Positions 33,797 to 45,258 of a DNA stretch of 64,000 bases are shown here, piece by piece. Numbering within the stretch: position 1 is the first letter of the stretch; every line of letters starts with the position of its first letter. The position numbers and the translations under genes were made by a program. The notes under the pieces are model-generated. The model was not told the DNA's origin. It made no database searches and saw nothing but the letters and a program-made list of their open reading frames with translations. Source of the stretch: Sporodiniella umbellata (lineage: Eukaryota > Mucoromycota > Mucoromycetes > Mucorales > Rhizopodaceae); the NCBI GenBank assembly GCA_025677835.1, contig JAIXMR010000036.1:124001-188000 (forward strand), read 5' to 3'.

Positions 33797-33874
33797 CCAA
33801 TCAAACCCACTTGGCTTTGGGCAGCGTCGGACAAAAGAATCCAATCGAGTAATTTTCACACGCGGGAACCAATC
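33797..33874 (-). promoter_or_regulatory. Three CCAATC boxes upstream of proline dehydrogenase
   Basis: CCAATC occurs at 33797-33802, 33841-33846 and 33869-33874 on the plus strand, 150-230 bp upstream of the PUT1 start, in a GC-richer island. CCAAT boxes are bound by the HAP/NF-Y complex, which in fungi controls respiratory and mitochondrial genes. Actual binding is inference. Confidence 0.4.
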
Positions 33875-34180
33875 AGAGTCTTTTCAATTAAGGTTTGACA
33901 GGAACAAAAACATTTTTCCCTGCATTTCCTAATCCGTTCCTCCCACTTTACCCAAAAAAAAAAAAAAAAAAAAAAAAAAAGCCACAAGACTGTACCTGGC
34001 CACGTTTTTATTGTGTAGATGTTAAACACTCGTCCACATCAGTCTAGCCTTTTTTGCGTAAGCCTTCCATTCGTCCCTTGCGCGTGTTTATTCTCTCCAT
34101 GTTAACCCTCGGTTTCTATTTTATACCAAAAACAGTCTATTGTCAAGGATCCGAGGGAGTACAACGTAGTGTAACCCTCT

Positions 34181-34225
<45 letters not shown>

Positions 34226-36440
34226 TCGCGATGGAAATAAAAAGAAGCGCCTTCTTATTGTTTCTAAAGTGCATTGAATCAACTGAGGGACCTCTACGTA
34301 TCAGCCCTTTCTCATCCATACTTGCCCACTTTTTGCTATTCAAAAAAAAAAAAAAAAAAAAAAAAATTTTCATTGGTCTTACTCCATTTAATGATTCTGC
34401 AACTATTTCATAAACAGAGCCAACCATCGCCCTTTTCTTTTCTGTCGAATGAGCACTCTATGCCTCTTGACGTAGAGATGAGCAACCCCTTTTTCCATGT
34501 GAAGTCAAAAACCTATTTTAAACTCAAGTGACAAACTTCCAAACCAACCCTGTCATTCCATTGGATTTTACACCTTCGCCAATACCTTCAGCCTAAATGT
34601 TCTCGTATATTCCCGAACCAGATAAAATCAGGGTCGCTGGAAATACTTATCAGATGAAAGCAGATTCTCTTTTTTTTTTTTTTTAAAAAAAAAAAAGGTA
34701 TTCTCTACTGCTTTGGTAAGTCCTATCTTATTTTGGCTTGGTTTTACAAAAAAAAAAAAAAAGTGGCTGCAGATTATGCGATGTGTTACCACACTAGGCA
34801 CTAGCTTAGTATCTTAGGCTACAGCCAAGCTATTGATAAGAGTTGCAAAAAAAAAAAAAAAAAAAAAAAAAGTGTGATTACTGTTAGCGATACAAAATAG
34901 AGAGGAGAGATACTATTTAGATACATTTTCGAAATGTACGCCCCTACGCTTTCCTCTTGTGTATGGGTGTGTATTTCGTTTCGAGTGGTATGGATTCCTT
35001 TTCATCTAGCCGCCTAAAGAAGGTGTTCTCGTTTGAATAGCAGTATTAAAAAAGACACGCGCTTACTTGAACAGCTGTGGTTTGGAAACAAGAATTCTTT
35101 CGGAACATGAACTGGATGTTTAAAAAAAAAGTTTTATAACAATAGCTTGGTGGTTGCATAAAAGTCGTACGCGTTCATTTCTTTTATCCGTCCTATGTAA
35201 AGCATCCTACCTGATGACTTTGTACAACCGCCCCCCTTTTTTTTTTTTTTTTTTTTAGTCTGCTTAACAAATAATCACTCGCACTCTTGATCCAACACTC
35301 AAAAAAGTGGATTTGATTGGAAGCTGTTGGTAGCGTTCAACCATGCGTACAAGTCAGCTGAATAGACACGATTTTAGTCTAAATGGGTAGAGAAAGAGTT
35401 CCACCAAAAAAAAGTGGATAATGAAGTTTTCCTATCTTTTGCTTAACCGGGTTACGTTTGAATAAAGAAGCTAAAAGATCCTCCTTTTTACTAAAGACGT
35501 ACACTTTGCTATCCCTGTTCAGTCAAATATCGGTTCAAAAAAAAAAAAAAAGTCATGATCCATAGAAAAATAATCCATTCTTTTTGTATTACAACAACAA
35601 AACGGATAGAAACAAATAATGGCTCATCAAGTCTAGCCTGTTGGATCTACCAAACATTGACACACGACTTGTGTCGCTTAACATGGCTTGATGTGCCACA
35701 CATGGTAAATGCCATGACGACATCAAAAAGAAAGAAAGTCACCACAAAAAAGGTAGAATACGGTTCTCTGTTTCAACCGGTTGCCCTTTTTTTTTTTAAA
35801 AACCTGACGCTTTTTTTTTTTTTTTTCAGCGTCATTGTATCCTGGATTCTACATGTGCATCAGACGGGTTCTTGTGGATAGCTTCTAGAATAAGCTGGAG
35901 CTTGTTTTTGTGAGCTACACAAACCGACATTGGTATCCATCTAAGCGTGGGCTAGGATTCAAATCTTGCCCTATAAAATAAACAAAACTCTCTCATGACT
36001 CCAATTGCTTGTACATCTACTTTAATGTATCCTTCACAGCCAATTTGATAACTAACGCTTTTAAATACATTAAAAAAAAAAAAAAATCGATGGGGAGTGA
36101 TCCTACAGGTTATAGAAAGCCATCGATTTTTTTTTTGGGGGGAACAAATAACTGTAAAAACAAAATGTATCTTGTTCACTGAGAAACCCAGGAGTTGCTC
36201 TTGCTTTTTATACTGTCTTTATGTTATTTTAATTGTTCAAACAATGTCTATCATACTTTCAAATAGACTTTAATATGATTCATACAAGAGGTCTTGTTTG
36301 TAGCTTGTAAGACTCATGACTTTTTAAGAAAACTGGTAGAATAGGGCGTGTGTAGTACAAAACTACTTTTTTTTTTTCTTTTTTTGGATGTGTAGAATAC
36401 TGCGTATGAATTTCAATAGTTTCCTTTTTATAGATTAACT
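33875..36440. other. Homopolymer-rich region without a supported gene
   Basis: About 2.6 kb broken up by long A- or T-runs: A27 at 33954-33980, T8/A34 at 34180-34221, A25 at 34342-34366, T/A junction near 34671-34696, A25 at 34847-34871, T-run near 35237-35256, A-run near 35537-35550 and T-run near 35811-35826. Open frames here read through the homopolymers and are otherwise short. No tRNA or family-like frame was recognised. Confidence 0.6.
36080..36137. other. Hairpin with 13-bp stem flanked by A- and T-runs
   Basis: AAAAAATCGATGG pairs with CCATCGATTTTTT across a loop of about 25 nt. The full A-run and T-run extend the potential stem. It lies in the gene-poor region 300 bp before a small gene. 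It could be a short inverted-repeat relic or a transcription-end structure. Confidence 0.5.
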
Positions 36441-36911
36441 ATGATGCCACGATTACCGCCTGTGGTTTTGGCTGCCATGGCAGGAGCTGCTATCTATGGA
36501 GCAAAGCATGTACTAGACCGACTTGAGCCAAAAGCAATTGGACCTCCTGGATCGTCAGAGCATGCAGAAAAAGTATTGAAATATAGGCAAAATGTAAAAA
36601 AGGCAGGGATCGCATCAGCCATTTTAGGCTTTGCATGGGTTGGTTACTGGGGTAAGTAAATGTGGAGGGGGGGGGGGGTTTGGAGCCTCTTTTGGTGTAC
36701 AACTTGGAAATTTATGGTTGTATTAGCTTATGAAAGTCGACAGAACCGAAGCTCACCTTCTGTAACTGTAAAAAACCATACTGACGATGACTATCAAGAT
36801 CAATACTCTGTCAGAGATAAATACTATACAATTGAAAAGGAACGCCTAAAAAAACAAGAAAGACACCTAGAAAACAAAAAGGAACGAGAAGTCATAGAGA
36901 AAGCTACTTGA
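36441..36911 (+). CDS. Small membrane protein, unknown
   Basis: Two exons (36441-36651, 36727-36911) give 131 residues. Two short hydrophobic segments (VVLAAMAGAAIYGAKHVL and GIASAILGFAWVGYWAY) flank a polar loop, and the tail is strongly charged (KERLKKQERHLENKKERE). Small size, Gly/Ala-rich helices and basic loops fit a mitochondrial inner-membrane or assembly protein, but this is a guess. Two adjacent ATGs (36441, 36444) are possible starts. The intron opens near a run of G. Confidence 0.6.
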
Positions 36912-37063
36912 TAGTCAACACTATTCTAAAAAAAAAAAAAAACACGAATGTTCTCTACGCGCCCTTTTTTTTTTTTTTTTTTTTTTTTTCAACACGAAGG
37001 AGTTACAAATATTTCAATACTTTTTTCCCTTTTCTTTTCCCTTTTTTTTTTTTTTTTCAAGCA
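36912..37063. other. Intergenic, homopolymer T-runs
   Basis: A short gap between two same-strand genes, with an A-run and two T-runs of about 23 and 18 directly upstream of the next ATG. Confidence 0.5.
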
Positions 37064-37481
37064 ATGTATTCACCTCAGGGAGGTTCAAAGCTAAGAACAC
37101 CTGAACGGGATTATGTTGCACCTTCTCCATTAAGAGCATTGTCCCCTTTTGTGGATGCAATCAAATCTGCCAAAACAAAAGCAAATAAAGATTTTGAGAG
37201 TTTCTATGGAAGTCTAATGTCTAGATTGACTCCAAAAACAAGTGCTGTAATAACCATCATTTCTCTTTTCTAAAACCAAAAAGTTTTTAACCGACATTTT
37301 TAGAACCGTATCTACAAAAAAATACCAGAGATAACCCAACACAAAAAATTAGCTTTAAGCCATAAAAGAATAGAGACTGAATACAGTCGAACGTCTTTAA
37401 CACCACTTTTCGAAAGGCATACTTTGAGAGAAGGTAACAGTTGCAAGGTGTTCAGAACGTTAGCCTCTAAAAAAAAAAAAC

Positions 37482-37512
<31 letters not shown>

Positions 37513-38577
37513 ACAGCTACATTCAGAATCCTTTCTATGAAGATTCAGAATCGGAGACGACTGATAATGCCTCAGAATTTGACATGATGGACGATGTCAC
37601 AGTGAATTCCAACAAAACAGAACATACAAAAAGATTGAATGGTGGGGTATCAAGCTTGTTTGATAAGTTGAGGGATGAATCCAAAAGAATGGAGCAACTA
37701 CAATCCAACATCTCTTTGATCAAAAGACAAGTAGGTTTTCTTTCTTTCTACAATGAAACTGATAAAACCCTAGTCATCTTTTTTGGCGGATAGCACGCAT
37801 CCTATGGATAATAAGAAAGAGCTCTATATACCCGCCCCACCTCCATTGCCGACAAAAGAAATACATAGCAACCCTACATTTAGAACCCCTCAAATAGCGG
37901 GAAAAAACACATATCTAACACCACCCCAGTCGATCGAATGTCGTAGGCTGTCGGCACATCATGGCCCCAAGTTAACATCCCATGCTTTGTTATCTCAAAG
38001 CCCGTCCATCGCGACTCTAGTCAATGAAAAGAATGACAAGGAAGACCTGCTTCATGAGATTTCTCATGCCAAGCTAAAATCAGCAGAAATCATAAGGTAA
38101 GTTTAAAGATACAACCATATCAACCTGACTTTATGTAGAACACCAGGTGGGACTAGAACCTGTAATCGATTTTGGAAAGAAATCCATGGGTTGAATGCCA
38201 AAAGAGAATCCAATCTCTCGCCTATCCATACAGGGCGAGTGGAAAAGTCAAGACGACCTTCTGCACTTAACAAAAGACTATGGGAAGACGACGACGATGT
38301 ATTCTGGACAGCTGAAAATAACACAACAAACAATTCATCTTCTTTTAACCAAAGGCTAATGAGAGTGCAACAGTTTGAGGAGGAGGAAAAAAAAAAAAAA
38401 CAAAGATCAGCAACAGAAGAAAATCAATCACAACCTACCTCTCTTGAGGAAGAGATAGCGTCAGCCAACAAAAGAGAAAGTAAAAAAAGCTTGCCAAACC
38501 CACTTTTCCTTGAGGAGCTCAAGGCAAAATACAAGGACAGACTCTTGGACGATTCAGATTCTTATAAATTTTCATAA
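37064..38577 (+). CDS. Hypothetical protein, largely disordered
   Basis: Five exons (37064-37246, 37304-37433, 37513-37730, 37774-38096, 38139-38577) give 430 residues. Composition is Ser/Pro/charged. Possible structured parts are the start (SPFVDAIKSAKTKANKDFES), a helical stretch VSSLFDKLRDESKRMEQLQS, and an acidic/Trp motif WEDDDDVFWTAE followed by an E/K-rich coil (VQQFEEEEKKKKQR). The proline-rich segment YIPAPPPLPTKE could bind SH3 or WW domains. I do not recognise the family. The start ATG follows a long T-tract. The stop is 45 bp from the stop of the minus-strand gene beyond it. Confidence 0.6.
37482..37508. repeat. (AT)n microsatellite in an intron
   Basis: About thirteen AT units just upstream of the acceptor of intron 2 of the hypothetical gene at 37064-38577, in the place usually taken by the pyrimidine tract. 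Confidence 0.95.
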
Positions 38578-38622
38578 TAAACCAAAAGAGTCTCTCTCTT
38601 TTTTTTTTTTTTTTTTTTTTTT

Positions 38623-39208
38623 TCAATCGCTCAAAGACATACGGCTTATTCCACCGCTTGCGTCTTGTAGAGTAAATGTGTTATTGTCTATATATTTATG
38701 TCTTGCACTCGTGTGCGGACTTGTGGATGGGCAAGGCGCAAAGCTGATAGGCGGACTTGACATGCCAGTCAATATAGGTGAACCAGATAAAGAAACCGAA
38801 GGGGAAACGGCCCTGCGTTTGAGTGTAAAGGTTGGATAAGGTTCAAATCGGTCTTCTGATACTGTTGATGACATACAAAATAGGTTGGCCTTCCCATCTT
38901 TTTGTTTGTTTGTTTTTTTATGATACCTTTGCGTTTTATTGCTCTATAAGTCTGATGTGTGGATAACACTTGGCTGTCTAATTGCATATTCTTTGGATAG
39001 ATAGAACTGCAAGTTATTATTTGTCTAAAAGAGTATCGTCTGGTACTTACGGACGCTTCAATTTCAGGCTTCAGCCTAGACGATTGATAATAAGGAAACT
39101 CTAAAACTTGTGTCCATGAAGCAGCAGGTACGTCCTGGGTGATGTCTGCAATTTTAAGCTGTAAATCCTTTTCTCTACGCATCTCAAGGTCTGAAAGTCG
39201 AGTATCCT

Positions 39209-39244
<36 letters not shown>

Positions 39245-39727
39245 ACAAACAAATCAGGTTTAGATTTCCTATCTATATATATAAAGACACTCACATCCGC
39301 TTGGTCTATAACTCTTAATAGCGCTTTTGATTTCGGCTAAATAAACCATAAGCACAAAGTGAAACAGAAGGCTGTATTTTCTCACCAGTAAGGAACTTCT
39401 TCTATGAACATTTCTTCTTTCTGGATCACGTTTCTCACGAAGACTTCCTTTGTGTCTCCCCGTCGGAGTTTCCTCTGGCGATAAACGCATAGAATGGGTG
39501 ATTTTTGATACATGATTGACTTGTATGACTGGCTGCGTTACAGACTGTGCCATTGGCTGAATTTTTTCAGGTAAAGAAGAGGCGGAAGCAACTGATTTTG
39601 CATCCTCAAAATCTATATTATGTCGGCTGTAGTTGGGTGAACCAGACTGTAATATATCCGGCAGTCCATACAATCCACTTTCTCCTTCTTTGCTGCAACC
39701 ATAGTTTTTTGCAGATGTTTTGTCCAT
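38623..39727 (-). CDS. Hypothetical protein with a small charged central domain
   Basis: Five exons on the minus strand (39727-39386, 39336-39295, 39209-39051, 39006-38970, 38861-38623) give 272 residues. The first 100 residues are Ser-rich with basic clusters (GSLREKRDPERRNVHRRSS). A central helical segment follows (PKSKALLRVIDQADEDTRLS, then LEMRREKDLQLKIADITQDV), and the last 75 residues are Ser/Pro-rich. Exon 4 has only 37 nt; it is supported because it alone reconciles the phases of exons 3 and 5. The family is not recognised. The gene is tail-to-tail with the preceding one. Confidence 0.55.
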
Positions 39728-40024
39728 ATTTTTTTAATGTGTTGAAAGAGAGAGAGAGAGAGAGAGTAAAATTTCCCATTTTTTTCCCTCTCTTTTTTTT
39801 TTTTTTTTCTCTCTCCCCCTTCAGAAATCGTCACAAGCACACCCAAAAAAAAAAAAAAAAAAAAAAAAACATTTTTATCTCATTGTTTTAGGAGACCTCT
39901 CCCCACTCCTAGTACAAGATAAAATTTTAAGAATGCAGAATTCAGCAAGCAAAACACACGAATATTGCATTGAGATTAACGGTAAAGGCACAGCTTCCGT
40001 GTGAAAGTAACATGCCATTGTACT
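39728..40024. other. Intergenic with (GA)n and homopolymers
   Basis: A (GA)n tract at about 39745-39766 lies just upstream of the minus-strand start at 39727, followed by a T-run near 39794-39808 and an A-run of about 26 near 39844-39869. No gene supported. Confidence 0.5.
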
Positions 40025-40234
40025 ATGGAAAGAAAACTGTTTCTAAAATTTCAAAACACATCTAGGCGTGGCCTGCAAGCTATGCTTAACTCTCAAGGCT
40101 CGCTGGAGGCTTTCGTATTTGTGAAAAATCAAATCATCCTTGATGGTGCTATTGCTGTTTTGGGCTCAGCCGTGCTCGCTTACATTGTACGATTGATTGT
40201 AATAGAACTATGTAACGCTTACGCTGTTGATTAA
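40025..40234 (+). CDS. Possible small single-helix membrane protein
   Basis: A 69-residue frame with a basic start (MERKLFLKFQNTSRRGLQ), a polar middle and one strong hydrophobic helix (ILDGAIAVLGSAVLAYIVRL). Composition is protein-like and unlike the homopolymer sequence around it. It may be the last exon of a longer gene; an ATG at 39933 cannot be joined in phase. Unrecognised. Confidence 0.35.
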   Translation: MERKLFLKFQNTSRRGLQAMLNSQGSLEAFVFVKNQIILDGAIAVLGSAVLAYIVRLIVIELCNAYAVD

Positions 40235-40827
40235 AATCAGTGCTTTGAAAATACGCTTGCTTTTTACTACTTTGCTTTTTTTTTCTAACATGTTTTCAAG
40301 CTTTATTTACGACCAGTAATCTTTTTTTCATTGATACAAGTGATCTTTGATATCAACCTCCTTTTTTTTTTTTTATTTTTTTTTTTTGGTTACTCTCTCA
40401 ACATCACTAATGTTGTGATACTTACACAGAGCAGTAAATGTATTGAAAACTAAAGACTTTAGGTAACACTCTTCAAATTCGCTTTGCATATGTATCCTAA
40501 AGGCAAAAAAAAAAAAAAAAAAAAAAAAGCTTATAGCATAGCCTCCTATAATCATTGATGCACAACACTGTCTCTGTTTTTACTTCCCTCACGCTTATTT
40601 TGCAATCTTCCAATTTACCTACTTTTACTGTCCGCTATTACCTATCCTTACTCTTGCTTTTCAAACGCATGTACGTAAGAGTATACATTAAAAATACAAT
40701 TAAATTAATTGTTTTGCTATTTACTGTTTTTAATTATGCCTTAGAGTTGCTTTCATGAATTGAGCACGCAAAGTACTTTTTTTTTTTGCTGATTTTTTTT
40801 TATATATAAAGGATCACATACTGAAGC

Positions 40828-40859
<32 letters not shown>

Positions 40860-41061
40860 AGATATAGAGTACTGGTTGAAATAGATGAGTAACAAGCACC
40901 CTAACCTTGTCTAACAAGTGTCGTCTTAGTGTATTGATCGCATTATTTCGCTCAAAACCATTTTAAAGTGGCTTTTGTAAGAAAGGTAAGAAAATCAATG
41001 CAGTAACTATTATTTAAAAAGCAGCGTTTTTTTTTTTTTTTTTTTCCAAAACATATACAAT
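40235..41061. other. Intergenic, homopolymer-rich
   Basis: Repeated T- and A-runs (T-runs near 40362-40386, A-runs near 40506-40528 and 40830-40858) and short AT-rich frames. No gene recognised. Confidence 0.5.
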
Positions 41062-41915
41062 ATGTCTGATGAATGGAAATCTGTCACTTTATGGTACATG
41101 GACAGTTGTATGGTTACTGTAAATAGAATAGAAAAAGAAACTAAAAAGAAAAAGCCGCTCGAAACCATTTGCTTTTTAAATAGAGTGTGTCTACCATTCA
41201 AACAGATTGATTTCTTGGTACATTTTAAATTAGAAAAAAAAAGTAGTACTTGACAATTATTTTTGGCTACACTTTGCTACTTTTTTTCTGCCAACTTTAG
41301 ACGATTGCACCAGCTGCTGTAGGTTTTTTGAGTCAATTGTCTTGTTTGCAGCTTCAAAATAATAATATTCAAGAACTGCCTTCTGAACTATGGCGTTTAA
41401 CCAATTTGGAGGAACTCAACCTTGGCCATAACCAGCTCAAACTAATACCAAAAGAGATACGTTTTCTTACTCGCCTAAAAGGCCTTTTTCTCCATAGCAA
41501 TAATTTAGAAAGTATTCCGTCTGAGATTGGACAACTAGGCAATATGACAGTTTTGGATTTGAGTGACAATCAATTAACATTTTTACCCGCTGAACTTTTG
41601 TCGTTAAAACTTTTGCAATTTTGGACAGAAGGAAACGACTTTTGCATCGAAAACATCTATCCTACAATACTGTCTTTGAGATCGATTTGCTCTCAAACTT
41701 TGGGCATAATAAGCTCAACAGATACTATCTTGAAAACAAACATGGAAAGGAAACTTCCATTTGCTATAAAACAAGAAATACTTCAAGAAACACAATGTAC
41801 AGCTTGCGGCACATCTGTTTTTCACTCAGACTCTTTTATATTACACAACAAGTATCTTTCTAAAGTATGCAGTCAAACCTGTTTACTTGAAATAAAAAAA
41901 GAAATTAACGGCTAG
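41062..41915 (+). CDS. Leucine-rich-repeat protein with C-terminal cysteine pairs
   Basis: Two exons (41062-41217, 41301-41915) give 256 residues. About five LRR units of the classic 23-residue type lie between residues 60 and 165 (LSCLQLQNNNIQELPSELWR, LEELNLGHNQLKLIPKEI, LKGLFLHSNNLESIPSEIG, MTVLDLSDNQLTFLPAEL). The last 60 residues contain CTACGTSVFHSD and KVCSQTC, two Cys pairs that could bind zinc. The order LRR then Cys-rich tail occurs in small fungal LRR proteins of unknown role. The N-terminal 50 residues come from a separate exon and are basic in the middle; the donor TTG|GTACAT was chosen because it keeps phase with the acceptor at 41300. The repeats suggest a protein-binding scaffold. 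Confidence 0.75.
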
Positions 41916-43191
41916 AAGGCTGATTCTATACAGAGGAAGCTTAAAAGTACAAGGAAGGCTCGAAAAAACATTCATCAAGGCGTTTTATACATTTCCTTTG
42001 TTCTTTTTATAAAAAAAAAAAAAAAAACAGATGGGTTTTGAACTGTACGGTATATTGCTTTTAAGAGCAAAAGGCCAAAACGCATGTTAGTACAGCCGTA
42101 GCGATCTTAAACCACTACCAATCAGGAATTTTTTTTTAAAAAAAAATGAATTTACATAGTAAACTGCGTATACAACTTACAAAAAAAGCTCTTGCGTTTG
42201 GTTTTCTTGTATTTTAATTGGTTTGGGTTCAAATCTCAAACCAAAAGAATACAATCCTATGAAAACAGTAGGAAAAGTTAGTGTTAAGTCCTAAAAAAGG
42301 TAGCGCGTCGCGCTTTTTTACATGACTACAGTTAACTACCATTTTCAAAGACAATGGCTCTTTACTATAGTTGTGGTAGCCAACAAATATATGAACAGGA
42401 AGCATAATGGGCAAACAGCTATCATCGTAAATGTCTGTTAAAAAAAAATCAAAGATTTATCATTTCAGTGCAAGCACTTTGTCACATTTTCTGAATGCAA
42501 TATAGAACCCTACCTAGGAAACCATACAAGCAAAAAAAAAAAAAAAAAAGGGTAAATGTTAAAACTCATATACAGACCATGTGTACGATAGTTTTTTCAA
42601 AAAAAAAAAAAGTGAGGCTGTAGCTATTCTGTGAGATGGGATAACCAATGACAAATGCCAGAGTCCGAAGACAACAACACAAACTGTACCTCCTTGTCTT
42701 CATACTGCTGATAGATGCATATGTATCTATATTACGTAATACCAACCAGTCAATTGGTGCTTATGAAAACAAAGATATAGTTCTAGGTGTATCCCATATA
42801 TAGAGAGAAAGATATGCCAAAGTGACACACAAATAGCCCGTTATCTGCTCGAATGTAAGACAAGCCAGCTGGATTGTAATGAAAAAAAAGACAAGAAGCT
42901 GCCTATTTGCAGATTTATTGGTGTTTACATAAATTCCCCCGACAATTTTTTGGTAGAAGATAGGACAAGATGCTAACGGTTTTTTTTTTTTTTTTTTTTT
43001 TTTTTTGGCTACTTGAACTCTTTTGTATCTTGAAAAAATAGAGCCATGTTGTACGTAGTTTCTAATTTTAGTTAAGCTGTTTTTTTAGAAGCAGCTCAAA
43101 TTTTGTTCCAAATTTGATATAACAGTGAGAAGCCACTGTACATCTTTTTTATACCTTACTTTTTTTTTTCTTTTCTAAGGCTATTGAATCA
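41916..43191. other. Intergenic region before CCH1
   Basis: About 1.3 kb without a supported gene. It contains a T-run/A-run junction near 42128-42146, A-runs near 42534-42549 and 42599-42611, and a T-run of about 27 near 42981-43006. It presumably includes the CCH1 promoter. Confidence 0.5.
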
Positions 43192-45222
43192 ATGGCCGCT
43201 TCTCATGGAGAGGATGTTGAAAGAAAAAATGAGCAAAATTTAGGGGATTGTGACGATCTACAACAAACACTCATCCCCCGAATTGTACTTACCGAAGCGC
43301 CTTCGGATGAATGCCCTCTAACACATAATTCCTTATTAAACAGCAATAGTCAAGCAACTCTTGCTTTGTCACCTACTCAAAGTGTGCGAAACAAAGCATT
43401 TACACAGAAAAACTCACCCGCTCCTTTACCGTTGACTAAAGACTTGTTGAGACGAAAAAACAAACTTGAAAAGCTCTTAAATAGACAAGACAAGGATAAA
43501 GACAAAGTATCGAATCCATTAGGCATCAGTTATCCTGAAGAACCACCGGTAGATGAAAGAGTAACAAGTGGATTGGGTATATCGACAGCCGTTGAAAGTA
43601 GAGGCTTACAAAGTAGACGACGATCTTATCATAGCGAACCAGACGTTAAAGATCAAAGCCGTACATCACTAAACCATCAAAATTTGTGGCACCATAACAG
43701 ACAAAGATCGTTCACTACAAATGTCTCAGATTCAACTAACCAGAAATCTAAAAACGCTGATACTTCCGTTACCGGAACCTCAAACAGAAACAATAGAAAC
43801 TCTGTAAACAACGATAACGTAAACGAAAGACATCGATATATAGATCAATACCATAGCAATAGATACTACAGACAGCTCCAAAAAGAAAAATCGATCAAAA
43901 ATAGCCAAAAAAGTAAATATTATTTACTGGAGCTGGTGCTCAATGCTGCAAAGAGAGTGGTAAACTCTCGTGTTTCAGAATCCGAAGATGTAGCAAACGC
44001 AGAAAATTTTGACCTCTTTAGAGGCGTTCACAATGATACCCCCATGCAATTCAACAAAACAGCCGAAAACTCGCCTTTTTACCCTTCTCCAAATCTCAAT
44101 AGATACAGTAATAGAGTATCATGGCTCTCTGCTTCGACAACAAACACAAACAATGAGGGCGAAAGCTACTCTATGAATGTGCTTGCAAAAGATAAGATAC
44201 AAAACACACCCCATACAGATCAGCTTCCTAATGCAACATATAACCAACCACCGCCTGAGCAACTATTTCTTTCTAACCCGCTTCAAGGATTCGCTCTGTA
44301 CGTCTTTGCACCAAATAGCTTGATTCGTAACAAAATATGGTTATTTATTCGATCAAGGTAACAATACATATGTTGTGTTATTGTGTTAAATATTTTATTT
44401 TGCAAATTGAATCTACTCTCAGATATATGGAAACGTTTATATTTTGGTTAATGATCCTTCACTGGTTCTTGCTAGCCTGTACACCCATCACATCAAATGA
44501 ACAAAAATCTATATTTGGAGGTCAATGGGTTCACTATCCTATAATGTGTATACAGATTATTTATAGGTATTTTCTTCTTTTTTTTTTTTTTTTTTTTGTC
44601 TTTTTGCTCACACTCTTTAAAAGTCTGGAGTCAATCCTCAAAGCGATATCCTATGGGTTGATATTTCCGCCTATGTCTCCAAAGTCCGAAAGAACAAGAT
44701 CGCGAACTGCAGCCTCTGATGACCGTCAATTTCTTAAAGACACCATATCCATTAACGAGTCAAGCTCACCCTTTTCTTTTTCTAAAAAGCAGGACACTCT
44801 TCCTAAAAACACACATCGTGCCTATTTGAACAGCTTTGCTAATGTTTTGGATGTGATTTCCATAATATCCTATTGGGTTGACACTGTTTTAATGTGCTAT
44901 CGATACCCCTACTTGTCTCTTTTTAAAGCTCTCGGAGCTCTTCGTCCTATCAGACTTTTGTCGCTTCTACCCGGAACTGCTGTAACTATTTAACTATAAT
45001 AAGTTCTGTATGAAACCCGAAAATAATGACTTTTAGGTCATTTTACAATCTTTAGAGCTCAGTTGGGACATCCTTCTTGCGGTCTCTGGTCTTTCTTTGT
45101 TTTTTCTGATCTTATTTGCTCTACTTGGCAACATATCTTTTCCAGGAGTATTCTCAAGAAGGTGCTACTATACAGCCGATAACGGAGACTGTAAATAAGA
45201 AAACTTTTTTTTTTTTTTTTTG

Positions 45223-45258
<36 letters not shown>

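Noticed and set aside
33611..33898. Plus-strand open frame with Lys/Glu/Arg repeats
   Set aside because: Created by the A-run and the (GA)n microsatellite upstream of PUT1.
34054..34413. Open frame of 119 codons
   Set aside because: Its length comes from Lys codons in A-runs; the remaining segments are short and without family features.
39933..39981. ATG exon joined to the small membrane protein at 40025-40234
   Set aside because: The GTAAAG donor and ATCTAG acceptor look good, but the join puts the downstream exon out of frame with an early stop.
42219..42246. GGTTCAAATC-like tRNA B-box within a palindrome
   Set aside because: No A-box, acceptor stem or anticodon arm can be built around it; it is a short inverted repeat of TTGGTTTG.
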